Numbered from the stretch's first letter, positions 19,695 through 29,811 are shown. The stretch is DNA of 64,000 nt from Acinetobacter piscicola (GCF_015218165.1 NZ_CP048659.1:682001-746000), one strand, 5' to 3'. Numbers and translations are program-made. Notes: generated by a model from the sequence alone, not told the origin.

Positions 19695-20981
19695 ATGACA
19701 TTAAAACTCTTAGAAATGAGTGAGGCTGATAAGCTAAGCGCTTGTAAATTATCTTTATTATTGGGTGTAAATAGCTCGGATAATAAAATTGAGCGTTATA
19801 TGCGGGTTGCACGTGGCATATTGAATTTAAAAAAAGCAATTTTTTCGTTTCATGATGAACCTTATGCCTGGTATACCGAGTCATTGTACGATTTTCGAAT
19901 GCTCGTTATCGAAAAAAATAAAAGTTTACTGCCTTATTTTGAACAAGATTTAATGATTACTGCCAAACATCATAATTATCAAGAATTTTCACAACATTTA
20001 CGTGGTTTAAATATACCTCACCAACGTGTAGTGGGATTAAATTTTAAATATAGTGAAACAGGCGAATCATTTGGTCAGGTCATTTTTTTTGATGATGCTG
20101 AGGAAGATATTACTGTCGAACAAATGAGTTTGTTAGATGAATTAAGTTCTGGTTTGGTGACGATTTTAGAAAAAAGAACAGAGTCGGAAAATTATTTAGA
20201 ACTTTATGAACAAGAGTGTGCACTCAATTTTAGTAAAACTAAATTTTTCCAAATCATTGCACATGATTTACGAGCACCATTTCATGGCTTGATTGGTTTT
20301 TCTGAGGTTTTAGCGAAAGAGCAAGATACATTAGATCGTGAAAGTATTCAGAATATTGCTGAATATTTATACGATACTGCCATGTCAACTTATACGTTAT
20401 TGGAGAATTTACTGAATTGGGCAATGGCAGAAGGCGGGCGCTTTGTTTATCACCCGATTAACTTCAATTTAAAACAATCTACAAAGATTGTTTATGATGT
20501 GCTGAATATGTTGGCTATCAAAAAAAATATTCAGTTAGTGGATGAGGTGCCGGAGCATCTTAAAGTATATGCTGATATCAATATGGTGACTTCGATTATT
20601 CAAAACTTAGTTTCGAATGCATTGAAATTTACTCATGTTGATGGTTCAGGCAAAGTCATTCTTAGTGCAAAAGAAAGTCTAGAAGGCATTGAAATTTCAA
20701 TCCGTGATACAGGGATTGGAATGACAGAACAACAAATGCAGAACATTTTTGAGCCTGAAATCAATGCCAGCTTTAAAGGAACGTCTGGTGAGCGAGGAAC
20801 AGGTTTAGGTTTGGTTCTATGTAAACGTTTTGTTGATTTAAATCATGGTGTGATTTCAGTGAGCTCTAAAATAGGAGAGGGGACAGTCTTTACTTTGATA
20901 TTGCCTACAGCGAAGCACAGTCATCAAGCTTTAGTGACAGCATCAATCGATAAAAAAACGTGTCAGAAAAACAATGTATAA
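19695..20981 (+). CDS. sensor histidine kinase with N-terminal GAF-like domain (orphan)
   Basis: Cytosolic two-component kinase, 428 residues. The first ~170 residues resemble a GAF-type sensor and contain no membrane helix. The HisKA domain has His190 in IIAHDLRAPFHG, followed by the HATPase_c domain with N box NLVSNALKFT (about residue 304), G1 DTGIGM and G2 GERGTGLGLVL (about 368). It is therefore a complete kinase. The ATG has a GAGG Shine-Dalgarno. No response regulator lies next to it, so its partner is elsewhere; the signal is unknown. The N-terminal fold call is from general pattern only. Confidence 0.88.
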   Translation: MTLKLLEMSEADKLSACKLSLLLGVNSSDNKIERYMRVARGILNLKKAIFSFHDEPYAWYTESLYDFRMLVIEKNKSLLPYFEQDLMITAKHHNYQEFSQHLRGLNIPHQRVVGLNFKYSETGESFGQVIFFDDAEEDITVEQMSLLDELSSGLVTILEKRTESENYLELYEQECALNFSKTKFFQIIAHDLRAPFHGLIGFSEVLAKEQDTLDRESIQNIAEYLYDTAMSTYTLLENLLNWAMAEGGRFVYHPINFNLKQSTKIVYDVLNMLAIKKNIQLVDEVPEHLKVYADINMVTSIIQNLVSNALKFTHVDGSGKVILSAKESLEGIEISIRDTGIGMTEQQMQNIFEPEINASFKGTSGERGTGLGLVLCKRFVDLNHGVISVSSKIGEGTVFTLILPTAKHSHQALVTASIDKKTCQKNNV

Positions 20982-21135
20982 AACATTCATCAACAGCATT
21001 TAAGTAGAGCGCAAAGCGTTCGTGATGTCTAATATTTTGACTAAAAATGCCGGAAATTTGCCTCTGAAATCTGCCCGTGGCAGTGATAACCTGTTATAAA
21101 GATAAGGTGAATTAAAAAGTATAGGCTCTTTCCAA

Positions 21136-23886
21136 ATGAATGCTGAGCAATTGCAAAAAACGTTACGTGCCAGTCAATACGCAGAACAAGTATTAAGTTT
21201 ACATCAGGCTTTTTTAGAACAAGATTATGCTATTGATCAGTTTCAGTATTCGCTTTCAACCGAAAAAATTCAACAATATGTGCATGAAACCTTAGTTGGA
21301 ATTTCAGATGAATTGCAATGGATGAAAGCCATTCGTATTTTACGTGCACGTTTAATGTTTCGTTGGATTTGGCAAGATGCTAATCAGCTTACAAATGTGG
21401 TTACTTTAACACGTGAACTTTCCGATTTTGCAGATGCAAGTATTAATGCGGCTAAAGATTTTGCCAGAATTCCATTGATTGCCAAGTATGGAGAACCGAT
21501 TGGTTATAATGGCAAAGTGCAAGATCTGATTGTCATTGCAATGGGGAAATTGGGTGCGCAAGAGCTGAATTTATCGAGTGATATCGACCTGATTTTTGCT
21601 TTTGATGAACAGGGTGAAACCAACGGTCGTAAGTGTGTTGATGTACAACAGTTTTGTATTCATTGGGGACAAAAGCTGATTTATTTGCTTGAGCATATCA
21701 CCGCAGATGGTTTTGTATTTCGTGTTGATATGCGTTTACGTCCTTGGGGTGATGGTTCCGCACTTGCCATTAGTCATGTGGCATTAGAAAAATATCTCAG
21801 TCAGCATGGACGTGAATGGGAGCGTTATGCATGGATTAAAGCGCGTATCGTATCTGGTGGAAAAGAGGGGGATGAGCTGTTAGAAATGACACGACCTTTT
21901 GTTTTCCGTAAGTACGTGGATTACACGGCTTTTGAAGCGATGCGTGAAATGAAAGCCATGATTGAGCGCGAAGTTGCACGTCGTAATATTGCTGATGATA
22001 TTAAGCTAGGTGCTGGAGGGATTCGCGAGGTTGAATTCATTGTTCAAGTATTTCAACTGATTTATGGCGGTTCAAAATTAGAATTACAAGATCGGCAATG
22101 CCTAGTTAGCCTAAAACACTTGGGTGAAGTTGGACTACTAGACTTACAATCAGTTCTAGATCTTGAGGATGCTTATCTTTTTCTACGTCGTGTTGAGCAT
22201 GCTATTCAAGCATTGAATGATCAACAAACCCAATCTTTGCCAACTGAGCCAGAACTTAGACAGCGTATTGTTGATACTTTGAGTTTTAAGGATTGGCAAC
22301 AGTTTCTTGATGTATTAAATGAAAAGCGTAGTAGAGTCATTTACCAATTTGAACATCTAATTAAAGAAAAAGGCTACGATTCACCTGCGGAAAGTTTTAG
22401 CCAACTTGAGCAACAATTAGAAAATGTCTTAGATGAAAATGCAAAAAATTTAATTCATGAATTTTGGTACGGACATGCCATTAAAAAACTTCCTGCCAAA
22501 GCAGTACAGCGCTTAAAAGAGTTCTGGCCGCATTTGATTGAAGCGATTTTACAATCAGATAAACCGCAAGTGGCGCTCATGCGTTTGATGCCTTTGGTCG
22601 AGTCGGTGATGCGCCGTACTGTCTATTTAGTCATGCTCATTGAAAGCAAAGGGGCATTGCAGCGCTTAGTTAAAATGGCAACGGTAAGCCCTTGGATCTG
22701 TGAAGAGCTGACTCATTATCCAGTGTTATTAGATGAATTTTTGTCGATGGATTTTGAATTGCCAAAACGCAAAGATTTGGAAGATTCTTTACGCCAACAG
22801 TTATTACGCATTGAGATTGATCAAGTTGAAGATCAAATGCGTGTATTGCGTTTATTCAAAAAATCGAATGTTCTGACGGTTGCGGCAAGTGATGTACTGG
22901 CTGAAAGCCCCCTCATGAAAGTCTCAGATGCACTGACTGATATTGCTGAAGTATCTGTCATTGCGACTTTAAATTTGGCTTATCAAACTGTGGCGAAACG
23001 GCATGGTTATCCATTAGATGCAGAAGGACAGCGCTGTTCACTTGATCACATGGCTTTTGTTGTTGCAGGCTATGGTAAATTGGGTGGAATTGAGTTGGGT
23101 TATGGTTCGGACTTAGATTTAGTATTTATTCATTATATGGATGAGCAAGCCGATACCGATGGCATGAAAATCATTAGTGGTTTTGAATTTGCTATGCGCG
23201 TTGCACAGAAATTTATGTCTTTAATGACCACGCAAACACTCGATGGTCGAGTCTATGAGGTGGATACGCGCTTACGTCCATCAGGTGAAGCTGGGCTTTT
23301 AGTGACCAGTCTAAAAGCATTTGAACAATATCAATTAAAGAATGCATGGTTATGGGAGCATCAAGCCATTGTACGAGCACGTTCTATCGCAGGGGAAGCA
23401 ATCTTAAGAAGCAAGTTTGAGCAACTACGTTGTCGAATTCTGACCTTGCCGAGAGAAGAAGAAACAGTTCGACAAGAAGTATTAAAAATGCGGCAAAAGA
23501 TGAAAGATCATCTAGGTTCTTCAAAAGAACAGAAAAAAGATGGAATTTTTCATTTAAAACAGGATGCAGGTGGTATCGTTGACATTGAATTTATGGCACA
23601 GTATGTTGTATTAGCCTGGAGTGGGACGAATCCTGATCTCGCCCATTATTCCGACAATGTTAGAATTCTTGAGGATGCCGCAAAGGCAGGTTGCTTATCC
23701 AGCGACGATGTATCCGCACTGATTCAAGCTTATCTTAGTGAACGCGCCGAGAGCCATCGCTTAGCACTTGCAAATCATAATATGCAAGTTAGCGCAGCTG
23801 ATTGGCACGATACCCGAGAGGTCGTTTGTAAGTTATGGCAAAGATTAATTGATCCAACAGCGGCTTTCGCTTTGGAAAGTGAATAA
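21136..23886 (+). CDS. glnE: bifunctional glutamine synthetase adenylyltransferase/adenylyl-removing enzyme
   Basis: Adjusts glutamine synthetase activity by adding or removing AMP in response to PII proteins. The 916-residue protein has the two nucleotidyltransferase domains expected: the N-terminal deadenylylating domain with SSDIDLIFAFD around residues 147-157 and the C-terminal adenylylating domain with GYGSDLDLVF around 655-664, each followed by a helical regulatory domain. RVDMRLRPWGDGSAL and EVDTRLRPSGEAGLL are the paired conserved motifs. Length is slightly below the E. coli protein. The gene is followed 26 bases later by ilvE. Confidence 0.96.
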   Translation: MNAEQLQKTLRASQYAEQVLSLHQAFLEQDYAIDQFQYSLSTEKIQQYVHETLVGISDELQWMKAIRILRARLMFRWIWQDANQLTNVVTLTRELSDFADASINAAKDFARIPLIAKYGEPIGYNGKVQDLIVIAMGKLGAQELNLSSDIDLIFAFDEQGETNGRKCVDVQQFCIHWGQKLIYLLEHITADGFVFRVDMRLRPWGDGSALAISHVALEKYLSQHGREWERYAWIKARIVSGGKEGDELLEMTRPFVFRKYVDYTAFEAMREMKAMIEREVARRNIADDIKLGAGGIREVEFIVQVFQLIYGGSKLELQDRQCLVSLKHLGEVGLLDLQSVLDLEDAYLFLRRVEHAIQALNDQQTQSLPTEPELRQRIVDTLSFKDWQQFLDVLNEKRSRVIYQFEHLIKEKGYDSPAESFSQLEQQLENVLDENAKNLIHEFWYGHAIKKLPAKAVQRLKEFWPHLIEAILQSDKPQVALMRLMPLVESVMRRTVYLVMLIESKGALQRLVKMATVSPWICEELTHYPVLLDEFLSMDFELPKRKDLEDSLRQQLLRIEIDQVEDQMRVLRLFKKSNVLTVAASDVLAESPLMKVSDALTDIAEVSVIATLNLAYQTVAKRHGYPLDAEGQRCSLDHMAFVVAGYGKLGGIELGYGSDLDLVFIHYMDEQADTDGMKIISGFEFAMRVAQKFMSLMTTQTLDGRVYEVDTRLRPSGEAGLLVTSLKAFEQYQLKNAWLWEHQAIVRARSIAGEAILRSKFEQLRCRILTLPREEETVRQEVLKMRQKMKDHLGSSKEQKKDGIFHLKQDAGGIVDIEFMAQYVVLAWSGTNPDLAHYSDNVRILEDAAKAGCLSSDDVSALIQAYLSERAESHRLALANHNMQVSAADWHDTREVVCKLWQRLIDPTAAFALESE

Positions 23887-23912
23887 TAGTGTAAAAATTT
23901 GGAGTGTGTGCC

Positions 23913-24839
23913 ATGAATTTGGCTGATCGTGATGGTTTTATTTGGCAAGATGGACAAATGGTTGATTGGCGTGAAGCGAAAGTTCACGTTTTAACCCATA
24001 CTTTACATTATAGTATGGGTGTGTTTGAAGGCGTCCGAGCTTATGAAACACCAAATGGTACCGCGATTTTCCGTCTCCAAGACCATACAAAACGTTTGTT
24101 AAATTCTGCAAAAATTTATCAAATGAAAGTTCCATTTGATCAAGCAACTTTAGAACAAGCTCAAATTGATGTTGTACGTGAAAATAAATTAGCTTCTTGC
24201 TATTTACGTCCAATCATTTTCATTGGTTCGGAAAAACTCGGGATTGCTGCAACAGACAACACGATTCATGCAACTGTAGCAGCGTGGAGTTGGGGGGCTT
24301 ACCTTGGTGATGACGCAATGGCGAAAGGCATTCGTGTTAAAACTTCATCATTTACGCATCATCACCCGAACGTGACGATGTGTAAGGCAAAAGCTGCGGG
24401 CAATTACACGCTTTCTATTCTTGCCCATCAAGAAGTTGCTCAAGCTGGTTATGACGAAGCAATGTTGATGGACCCACAGGGTTATGTATGTCAAGGTTCA
24501 GGCGAAAATGTATTCTTAGTCAAAGATGGCGCATTGCATACACCTGATATTGCAGGTGGTGCATTGGATGGGATTACTCGTCAAACCATCATTACTATTG
24601 CGAAAGACCTTGGTATTGAAGTATTTGAACGTCGTATTACGCGTGATGAATTCTACATTGGTGATGAAGCATTCTTCACAGGTACTGCTGCTGAAGTAAC
24701 GCCAATCCGTGAGTATGATGACCGTGAAATCGGCTCTGGTGCGCGTGGTCCGATCACTGAGAAAATTCAAAAAGCATTCTTTGATGCAGTTCAGGGCAAA
24801 GATCCTAAATATGCACATTGGTTGACTTACGTAAAATAA
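23913..24839 (+). CDS. ilvE: branched-chain amino acid aminotransferase
   Basis: PLP-dependent fold-type IV aminotransferase for the last step of leucine, isoleucine and valine synthesis. The ATG at 23913 is chosen because GGAG lies 8 bases upstream; a GTG at 23904 would add three residues and sits on that GGAG. The resulting 308 residues match the usual length. HYSMGVFEGVRAY at residues 32-44, the PLP lysine Lys160 in KAKAAGNY, and EVTPIREYDDREIG near the C-terminus are present. In Acinetobacter ilvE marks the left edge of the lipooligosaccharide outer-core locus, as it does here. Confidence 0.96.
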   Translation: MNLADRDGFIWQDGQMVDWREAKVHVLTHTLHYSMGVFEGVRAYETPNGTAIFRLQDHTKRLLNSAKIYQMKVPFDQATLEQAQIDVVRENKLASCYLRPIIFIGSEKLGIAATDNTIHATVAAWSWGAYLGDDAMAKGIRVKTSSFTHHHPNVTMCKAKAAGNYTLSILAHQEVAQAGYDEAMLMDPQGYVCQGSGENVFLVKDGALHTPDIAGGALDGITRQTIITIAKDLGIEVFERRITRDEFYIGDEAFFTGTAAEVTPIREYDDREIGSGARGPITEKIQKAFFDAVQGKDPKYAHWLTYVK

Positions 24840-24855
24840 GTTGATCGGTTAAGAT

Positions 24856-24887
24856 AAAAAGGCGGAACTTGGTTTCGCCTTTTTTTA
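24856..24887 (+). terminator. terminator of glnE-ilvE
   Basis: AAGGCGGAAC pairs with GTTTCGCCTT around a short loop, followed by a run of seven T, 20 bases after the ilvE stop. Confidence 0.85.
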
Positions 24888-24918
24888 TGATTTTTATGGT
24901 GGTTAAATAAGGATTTTC

Positions 24919-25809
24919 ATGCATATTGTCTACGTCAGTGATGGAAAAGCAGGACATCGTTCACAGGCAATGGGCTTGTTTAAAGCGATGCAAAGACAAT
25001 CTCAGCAAGCTGTCACTTTTGAAGAAATCTCAATTGTGGAGCTTTCGATTTTTCCTTTAATTATGGGAATGATGCAACATAAAATTCCTCAGCTTCAACA
25101 AACACCTGATTATATCTTTGGGGTGGGAAGCCATACGCAGTTACGTGTATTGCTATTAGGGAAAGTCTATAAACAGGCAAAAACTGTCATTTTGATGAAG
25201 CCAAATTTTCCATGCTCATTGTTTGATTATGCTGTGATTCCTGAACATGATGCTGTGACAGAACAGGGCAATGTGATTGTGAGCAGAGGCGCGCTGAATC
25301 CCATTGTCGATGAGCAACGACATATTTCAGGTCGCATTTTGATTGCACTGGGTGGTTCATCGAAACGTCATACATGGAATGATCAAAAAGTTTTCGCTGC
25401 TATTGAAAATATTGTTCAGCAAAATCCGCATGGCGATATCATTTTAACCACATCAAGACGTACACCCGCAGATTTTTTGAGTCAATTAAAGCAAAAAAAA
25501 TATGCAGAAAAATTACAAATTTTTCCTGTAGAGCAAACACCACAAGGCTGGATTTTTGAACAAATGCAATTAGCAGAAGCAGTTTGGGTGACAGAGGACA
25601 GTGTTTCAATGATTTTTGAGGCATTGACGGCAGGATGTAAAGTTGGGACGATTTTAATTGATCGCAGCAAGCAAGATCGAATCACGCAATCTATCGATCA
25701 GATTTTGACAGCGCATTTGATTTCCACTGCTGAAAACATTGCCGATTTACCACAAGCACAGACTTTTAAAGAAGCAGATCGTGTGGCAACATATCTTTTA
25801 GCAAAATAA
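24919..25809 (+). CDS. ELM1-family (DUF1022) protein, first gene of the outer-core locus
   Basis: 296-residue protein of the mitochondrial-fission ELM1/GT-B-like family, which in Acinetobacter outer-core loci is the conserved first putative glycosyltransferase. Visible motifs are SDGKAGHRSQAMGL at residues 7-20, VGSHTQLRVLLLG near 73, LIALGGSSKRHTWN near 141, TSRRTP near 177 and TEDSVSMIFEALTAG near 211, which resembles the C-terminal nucleotide-sugar-binding half of GT-B enzymes. It begins 79 bases after ilvE and is followed 6 bases later by a deacetylase. Transferase activity is inferred from locus context. Confidence 0.82.
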   Translation: MHIVYVSDGKAGHRSQAMGLFKAMQRQSQQAVTFEEISIVELSIFPLIMGMMQHKIPQLQQTPDYIFGVGSHTQLRVLLLGKVYKQAKTVILMKPNFPCSLFDYAVIPEHDAVTEQGNVIVSRGALNPIVDEQRHISGRILIALGGSSKRHTWNDQKVFAAIENIVQQNPHGDIILTTSRRTPADFLSQLKQKKYAEKLQIFPVEQTPQGWIFEQMQLAEAVWVTEDSVSMIFEALTAGCKVGTILIDRSKQDRITQSIDQILTAHLISTAENIADLPQAQTFKEADRVATYLLAK

Positions 25810-25815
25810 CTGGCC

Positions 25816-26631
25816 ATGACCGTGATTTATATTCTCATTTTACTGTTGGTTTTAATGATTGCATTTAGCATGAAATATGCATGGTGGAAACCTGCTGTAG
25901 ACTGGAAACGTCCGCGTGTTCTGATGTATCACATGGTGCGCGAGCATATAGAGGGTGCGAAGTTCAATAAATTACGAGTTAAACCTGCTGAGTTTGAAAA
26001 GCAAATCGCATGGATGAAAGCACAAGATTTTCACTTTGTGACTATGCAGGAGTTACAGCAGAATTGGGGCAAACACCCTGAAAAAACGGTTGCCATTACT
26101 TTTGATGATGGCTATCTGGATAATCTGGAAAATGCTTATCCTATTTTAGAAAAATATCAAGCCAAAGCCACGATTTATGTAGTGGTTGATCGTCATGATC
26201 GTGATTGGTCTACTTATAAAAAAGCTCATCATAATAGTGGTGAATTGGCACGTGAGCCTAAACTTAATGATGAACAAGTCCGTTTTTTGGCACAAGGTGC
26301 TGTGGTTGAAATTGGGTCACATACCCTAACTCATGCCAATCTGGATAAACTGACGGATGAGCAGTGTCTGCATGAGTTACAGGACTCTAAAATACAACTG
26401 GAGCAACTGACTCAGCAAGCGGTGACAAGTTTTGCTTATCCCTTTGGAATCTATTCACAACGTGATGTCGATTTGGCAAAACAGGTAGGTTATCACAATG
26501 CAGTTACCACCAAAGAAGGCATTGATGGTCTAAGCCCTGACTTTATGCAGCTACAACGGATTAAAATCAGCGGTAAGGATTCAATGTTTGTTGTCAAACT
26601 CCGTCTTAAACTTGGCAAGCGTGAGGGCTGA
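25816..26631 (+). CDS. polysaccharide deacetylase (NodB domain) of the outer-core locus
   Basis: 271-residue carbohydrate esterase family 4 enzyme, probably removing an N-acetyl group from an outer-core sugar. An N-terminal membrane helix (about residues 1-20) anchors it. The NodB motifs are complete: TFDDGY with Asp97/Asp98, and SHTLTH with metal ligands His169 and His173, followed by SFAYPFGIYS. Polysaccharide deacetylases are a regular part of A. baumannii outer-core loci. The gene is spaced 6 bases from the ELM1 gene and 2 bases from the glycosyltransferase, forming one operon. Confidence 0.88.
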   Translation: MTVIYILILLLVLMIAFSMKYAWWKPAVDWKRPRVLMYHMVREHIEGAKFNKLRVKPAEFEKQIAWMKAQDFHFVTMQELQQNWGKHPEKTVAITFDDGYLDNLENAYPILEKYQAKATIYVVVDRHDRDWSTYKKAHHNSGELAREPKLNDEQVRFLAQGAVVEIGSHTLTHANLDKLTDEQCLHELQDSKIQLEQLTQQAVTSFAYPFGIYSQRDVDLAKQVGYHNAVTTKEGIDGLSPDFMQLQRIKISGKDSMFVVKLRLKLGKREG

Positions 26632-26633
26632 TC

Positions 26634-27623
26634 ATGCGTATAACAATGGTCATGGCAAGTAACGAAGATGGTGGGCTTGAAAAGCATGTCATTGAATTGA
26701 GTAACGGTTTAGCTCAGTTTCATGATGTAAGTTTAATTGCACATTCACGTTTTTTACCTTTAATGAGTCCAAAGGTTAATTTTATTGAAATGGATATGAG
26801 TGGCAGCCGTCATAATCCATTTACTAAGATTAAATTAAAACAAAAAATACTTGAAACACAACCAGATGTATTACATGCACATGCTTCAAAAACTGCAAAA
26901 TTTTTACAGTATATGATTTCTAGTTTTGATTTTCCAAGTGTTGTCACCATGCACGGTTTGAAAAGTAATATCAAAGCTTATCTAGCTTTTGATCAAATTA
27001 TTGCAGTGAGTCAACGTTTAGCAAATGAAATTAATCAGCCAAATAAAGTCAGTGTCGTTTATAACGGAGCTGTTGTGACTGAACCTGTTACTGCATTGCA
27101 GCGAAACCACAAATTTCTTGCGATTGGTCGCTTAAATGAAGTGAAAGGTTTTGATGTTTTGATCCGTGCTTGGAAAGATATTTCACATGAATTATTGATT
27201 ATCGGTGATGGTGAAGAGCAAGAAAAATTACAGTATTTAATCGAGCAATTGGATTTACAAGATCGCGTCAAATTGTATGGATACTCTGATCATATTCATC
27301 AACAAATTAACCAATCAGAAGCATTAATCATTTCATCGCATCGTGAAGGTGGGCCTTATACCTTGAGTGAGGCTTTACTGTTACAGCGTCCAGTGATTGG
27401 AACTGATGTTGGAATGATGTCAGAGTTTATTCCACGTGAGTTTTTATGTGAAATTAACCAACCTGATGCTTTACAGCAATTGATAAAGCATTATATAAAC
27501 GAACCTGATATTGGTCAAAAATTCGGCATTTCTTTTGATTTAGCAAAACAGCAACTTAGCTTTGATAAAATGATTGCTCATACTATTGATGTCTATATGA
27601 AAGTACAACATTCACATAAATAA
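26634..27623 (+). CDS. glycosyltransferase family 4 of the outer-core locus
   Basis: GT-B-fold retaining glycosyltransferase, 329 residues. The C-terminal domain shows AIGRLNEVKGFDVLIRAW near residue 160, IIGDGEEQEKL near 187 and the EX7E catalytic/nucleotide-binding motif EGGPYTLSE around residue 239. The N-terminal acceptor domain begins MVMASNEDGGLEKHVIEL. Sugar and linkage cannot be read from sequence. It starts 2 bases after the deacetylase stop. Confidence 0.88.
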   Translation: MRITMVMASNEDGGLEKHVIELSNGLAQFHDVSLIAHSRFLPLMSPKVNFIEMDMSGSRHNPFTKIKLKQKILETQPDVLHAHASKTAKFLQYMISSFDFPSVVTMHGLKSNIKAYLAFDQIIAVSQRLANEINQPNKVSVVYNGAVVTEPVTALQRNHKFLAIGRLNEVKGFDVLIRAWKDISHELLIIGDGEEQEKLQYLIEQLDLQDRVKLYGYSDHIHQQINQSEALIISSHREGGPYTLSEALLLQRPVIGTDVGMMSEFIPREFLCEINQPDALQQLIKHYINEPDIGQKFGISFDLAKQQLSFDKMIAHTIDVYMKVQHSHK

Positions 27624-27638
27624 AGTTTGGATAAATTC

Positions 27639-28685
27639 ATGCAAGATTTACAAAAGCCAATGATTCTCGCCATAACAGATGGTCGTCCTGGTCATGAAAC
27701 GCAGACTCAAGGTATTTGTACAATATTAAATCGAGATCAAAAATATTTAGTTGAATATATAAAAATAAAGACGATTTCTAAGTTTAAAAAGAAAATTTTG
27801 ATGTGGGGATTTAAATTTTTTTCAAAATCGTGGATGTTGGGGCAAATCTTTGATCTTGATGAATTTGAAGATATGGATATAGACAGTATCGAATATATCG
27901 TTTCTGCAGGTGGTGATACTTTGCTAGCAAATGCATTGTTAAAAGTATATTTAAGCAGCGTTGATGTTCCCGCCAAAAATATTATTGCAACGTCATTGAG
28001 AGGAATGCCAGCTAGTGCATTTGATGCAGTATTTACCATTGATGAAAATAAAGCAGGGCAGTCACCATTTATTTACTATCCTATTGCACCCAATAAATTG
28101 TTGAGTTTTAATTTAGATAAAGATGAACAAGGTGCACGTCAAAAACTTAATTTAAAATCTGGCACAGGTGTGTGGAGTGTTTTGATTGGTGCTGATTCAC
28201 ATGATGTTTCAATTGGTTCCGTTGAAGACTGGATTATCATGTTGGAAAACCTTGCACAAAATTTTAGTGCAGATGAGTTTTTTATTTCAACATCTAGAAG
28301 AACACCAAAATTATTTGAACAAGCTTTGAAAAATGTTTTAAAACAATATAAAAATGTGCATTTGATACTGGTGGGTGAAGGAGATAAGACACCAGTAAAG
28401 GATTTAATGTATGCAGCAAATATTATTATTTGTTCACCAGATTCGACTTCGATGGTGAGTGAAAGTTTGATGTTGCAAAAACCAGTATTAATTGCACATT
28501 TCGCTGGCACACGCTTAAACTCAGAATTTGAAAAATATTATGCTGATAAAAAAAATCGTGGCTGGATAAAGTTTTATTCCCCAGAACATTTTGATATTCA
28601 AATTTTAAATGATTTTAAATATGAATATCATGCGATAAAATTAGAAGAACTAATTAAGGCTCAATTTGAATCAAATAATTTATAA
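27639..28685 (+). CDS. second ELM1-family (DUF1022) protein of the outer-core locus
   Basis: Paralogous in type to the first gene of this locus but strongly diverged. It shares ITDGRPGHETQTQGI at the N-terminus, SRRTPKLFEQAL, and PDSTSMVSESLM near residue 270, the nucleotide-sugar-binding-like end. The ATG at 27639 is preferred over an in-frame TTG at 27627 because a GGA lies 7 bases upstream; this gives 348 residues. The gene is noticeably AT-rich compared with ilvE and aspS, as is usual for exchangeable surface-sugar loci. Probably a glycosyltransferase; substrate unknown. Confidence 0.78.
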   Translation: MQDLQKPMILAITDGRPGHETQTQGICTILNRDQKYLVEYIKIKTISKFKKKILMWGFKFFSKSWMLGQIFDLDEFEDMDIDSIEYIVSAGGDTLLANALLKVYLSSVDVPAKNIIATSLRGMPASAFDAVFTIDENKAGQSPFIYYPIAPNKLLSFNLDKDEQGARQKLNLKSGTGVWSVLIGADSHDVSIGSVEDWIIMLENLAQNFSADEFFISTSRRTPKLFEQALKNVLKQYKNVHLILVGEGDKTPVKDLMYAANIIICSPDSTSMVSESLMLQKPVLIAHFAGTRLNSEFEKYYADKKNRGWIKFYSPEHFDIQILNDFKYEYHAIKLEELIKAQFESNNL

Positions 28686-28738
28686 TTGACCAAGCTTTAA
28701 AAGTAATAGGTTTAATTAATTCAAGGATTCTTTGTGGC

Positions 28739-29797
28739 ATGAAAATTATTAACACAGTTTATGGTGATGCGACAGGTGGCCGTTGGCAAGCCATGTTAAA
28801 TATAGCAGATACATTGGAACTGGGTGGACATGAGGTTGTTTTATTACGTGGTGAAGAAAATAAGCATTTGAGCAGTGGAAACCGCTCCATTCATGTCATT
28901 GCAAATACAGGCTTTTATAGTGTCAATGCCGCAATGAAGATTCGTAAGTTTTTATTGGAACAGCAACCTGATGCTGTCATCGCACATAGTGGAAAAGCAG
29001 TCTGGTTGTTTAAGAATGCAATGATGGGGATGGCCAAAAAAATTCCAGTGATTGCAGTTAATCATAGCCATAATGTCAAGCGTACTGTGAGGGCTGATGC
29101 ATTTATACACATTACACCGCATATTCAGCATTTAGTTCAGCAAAGAATGACAGAGGCACAAAATGCCAAAAAAATGCATGCTGTCATTTCCAATTTAATA
29201 CACTTACCTAATGAACCCGCTCTACCACAGCCACTACGGACTCCGCCGACAATCGCAATGTTGACCAGGATGATTCCAAACAAGGGTGTTCATATTTTAA
29301 TTGAAGCGATTCATCTACTCAATCAAAAAAATATTCAGGTAAATGCAATTCTTGCAGGAGATGGTGAGAACAAAGCAGAATATGAAAAAATGGTACAAGA
29401 TTTTGGCATTGAGCATTTAGTTCAGTTCCCTGGATGGGTGGATGCTCAGCAAAAAGTCGAGATTTATCATCGTGCGGATATGATGGCTATACCATCATTA
29501 AATGATATCCAACCTCTTGGCATTCTTGATGCTTTTGGATGGGGAAAAGTCGTTTTAAGTAGCGATCATATTGGTCCTATGCAAGTATGTAAACATCGTG
29601 AAAATGCCTGGGTGGCCAAACTTGGTGATGCACAGGATCTTGCAAATGGGATTGAATATCTCATCGCTCATCCAGAAGAAGCGCTACAGTTGGCGCAACA
29701 AGCCAAGAAAGAAGCATTGGACGTCTATTGTTTTGAGCAAATTGCGAAAGCGCATAATCAATTTGTCACCGCTGTTGTAGAGCGTTTCAAATCATGA
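28739..29797 (+). CDS. glycosyltransferase family 4 (GT-B), last plus-strand gene of the outer-core locus
   Basis: 352 residues. TVYGDATGGRWQAMLN at the start, VNHSHNVKRTVRADAFIHI mid-way, AMLTRMIPNKGVHILIEAI near residue 175 and ILAGDGENKAEYEKM near 205 are typical of GT4 enzymes. The EX7E position reads DIQPLGILD, so the first catalytic-motif acid is Asp; this occurs in some active members. A 53-base gap precedes it. It ends 14 bases before the convergent minus-strand glycosyltransferase, with no visible terminator between them. Confidence 0.85.
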   Translation: MKIINTVYGDATGGRWQAMLNIADTLELGGHEVVLLRGEENKHLSSGNRSIHVIANTGFYSVNAAMKIRKFLLEQQPDAVIAHSGKAVWLFKNAMMGMAKKIPVIAVNHSHNVKRTVRADAFIHITPHIQHLVQQRMTEAQNAKKMHAVISNLIHLPNEPALPQPLRTPPTIAMLTRMIPNKGVHILIEAIHLLNQKNIQVNAILAGDGENKAEYEKMVQDFGIEHLVQFPGWVDAQQKVEIYHRADMMAIPSLNDIQPLGILDAFGWGKVVLSSDHIGPMQVCKHRENAWVAKLGDAQDLANGIEYLIAHPEEALQLAQQAKKEALDVYCFEQIAKAHNQFVTAVVERFKS

Positions 29798-29811
29798 TGT
29801 TTCTGATGACT

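Noticed and set aside
24919..25809. Naming the ELM1-family gene as a mitochondrial fission protein
   Set aside because: The domain name is historical; bacterial members in outer-core loci are better viewed as putative glycosyltransferases.
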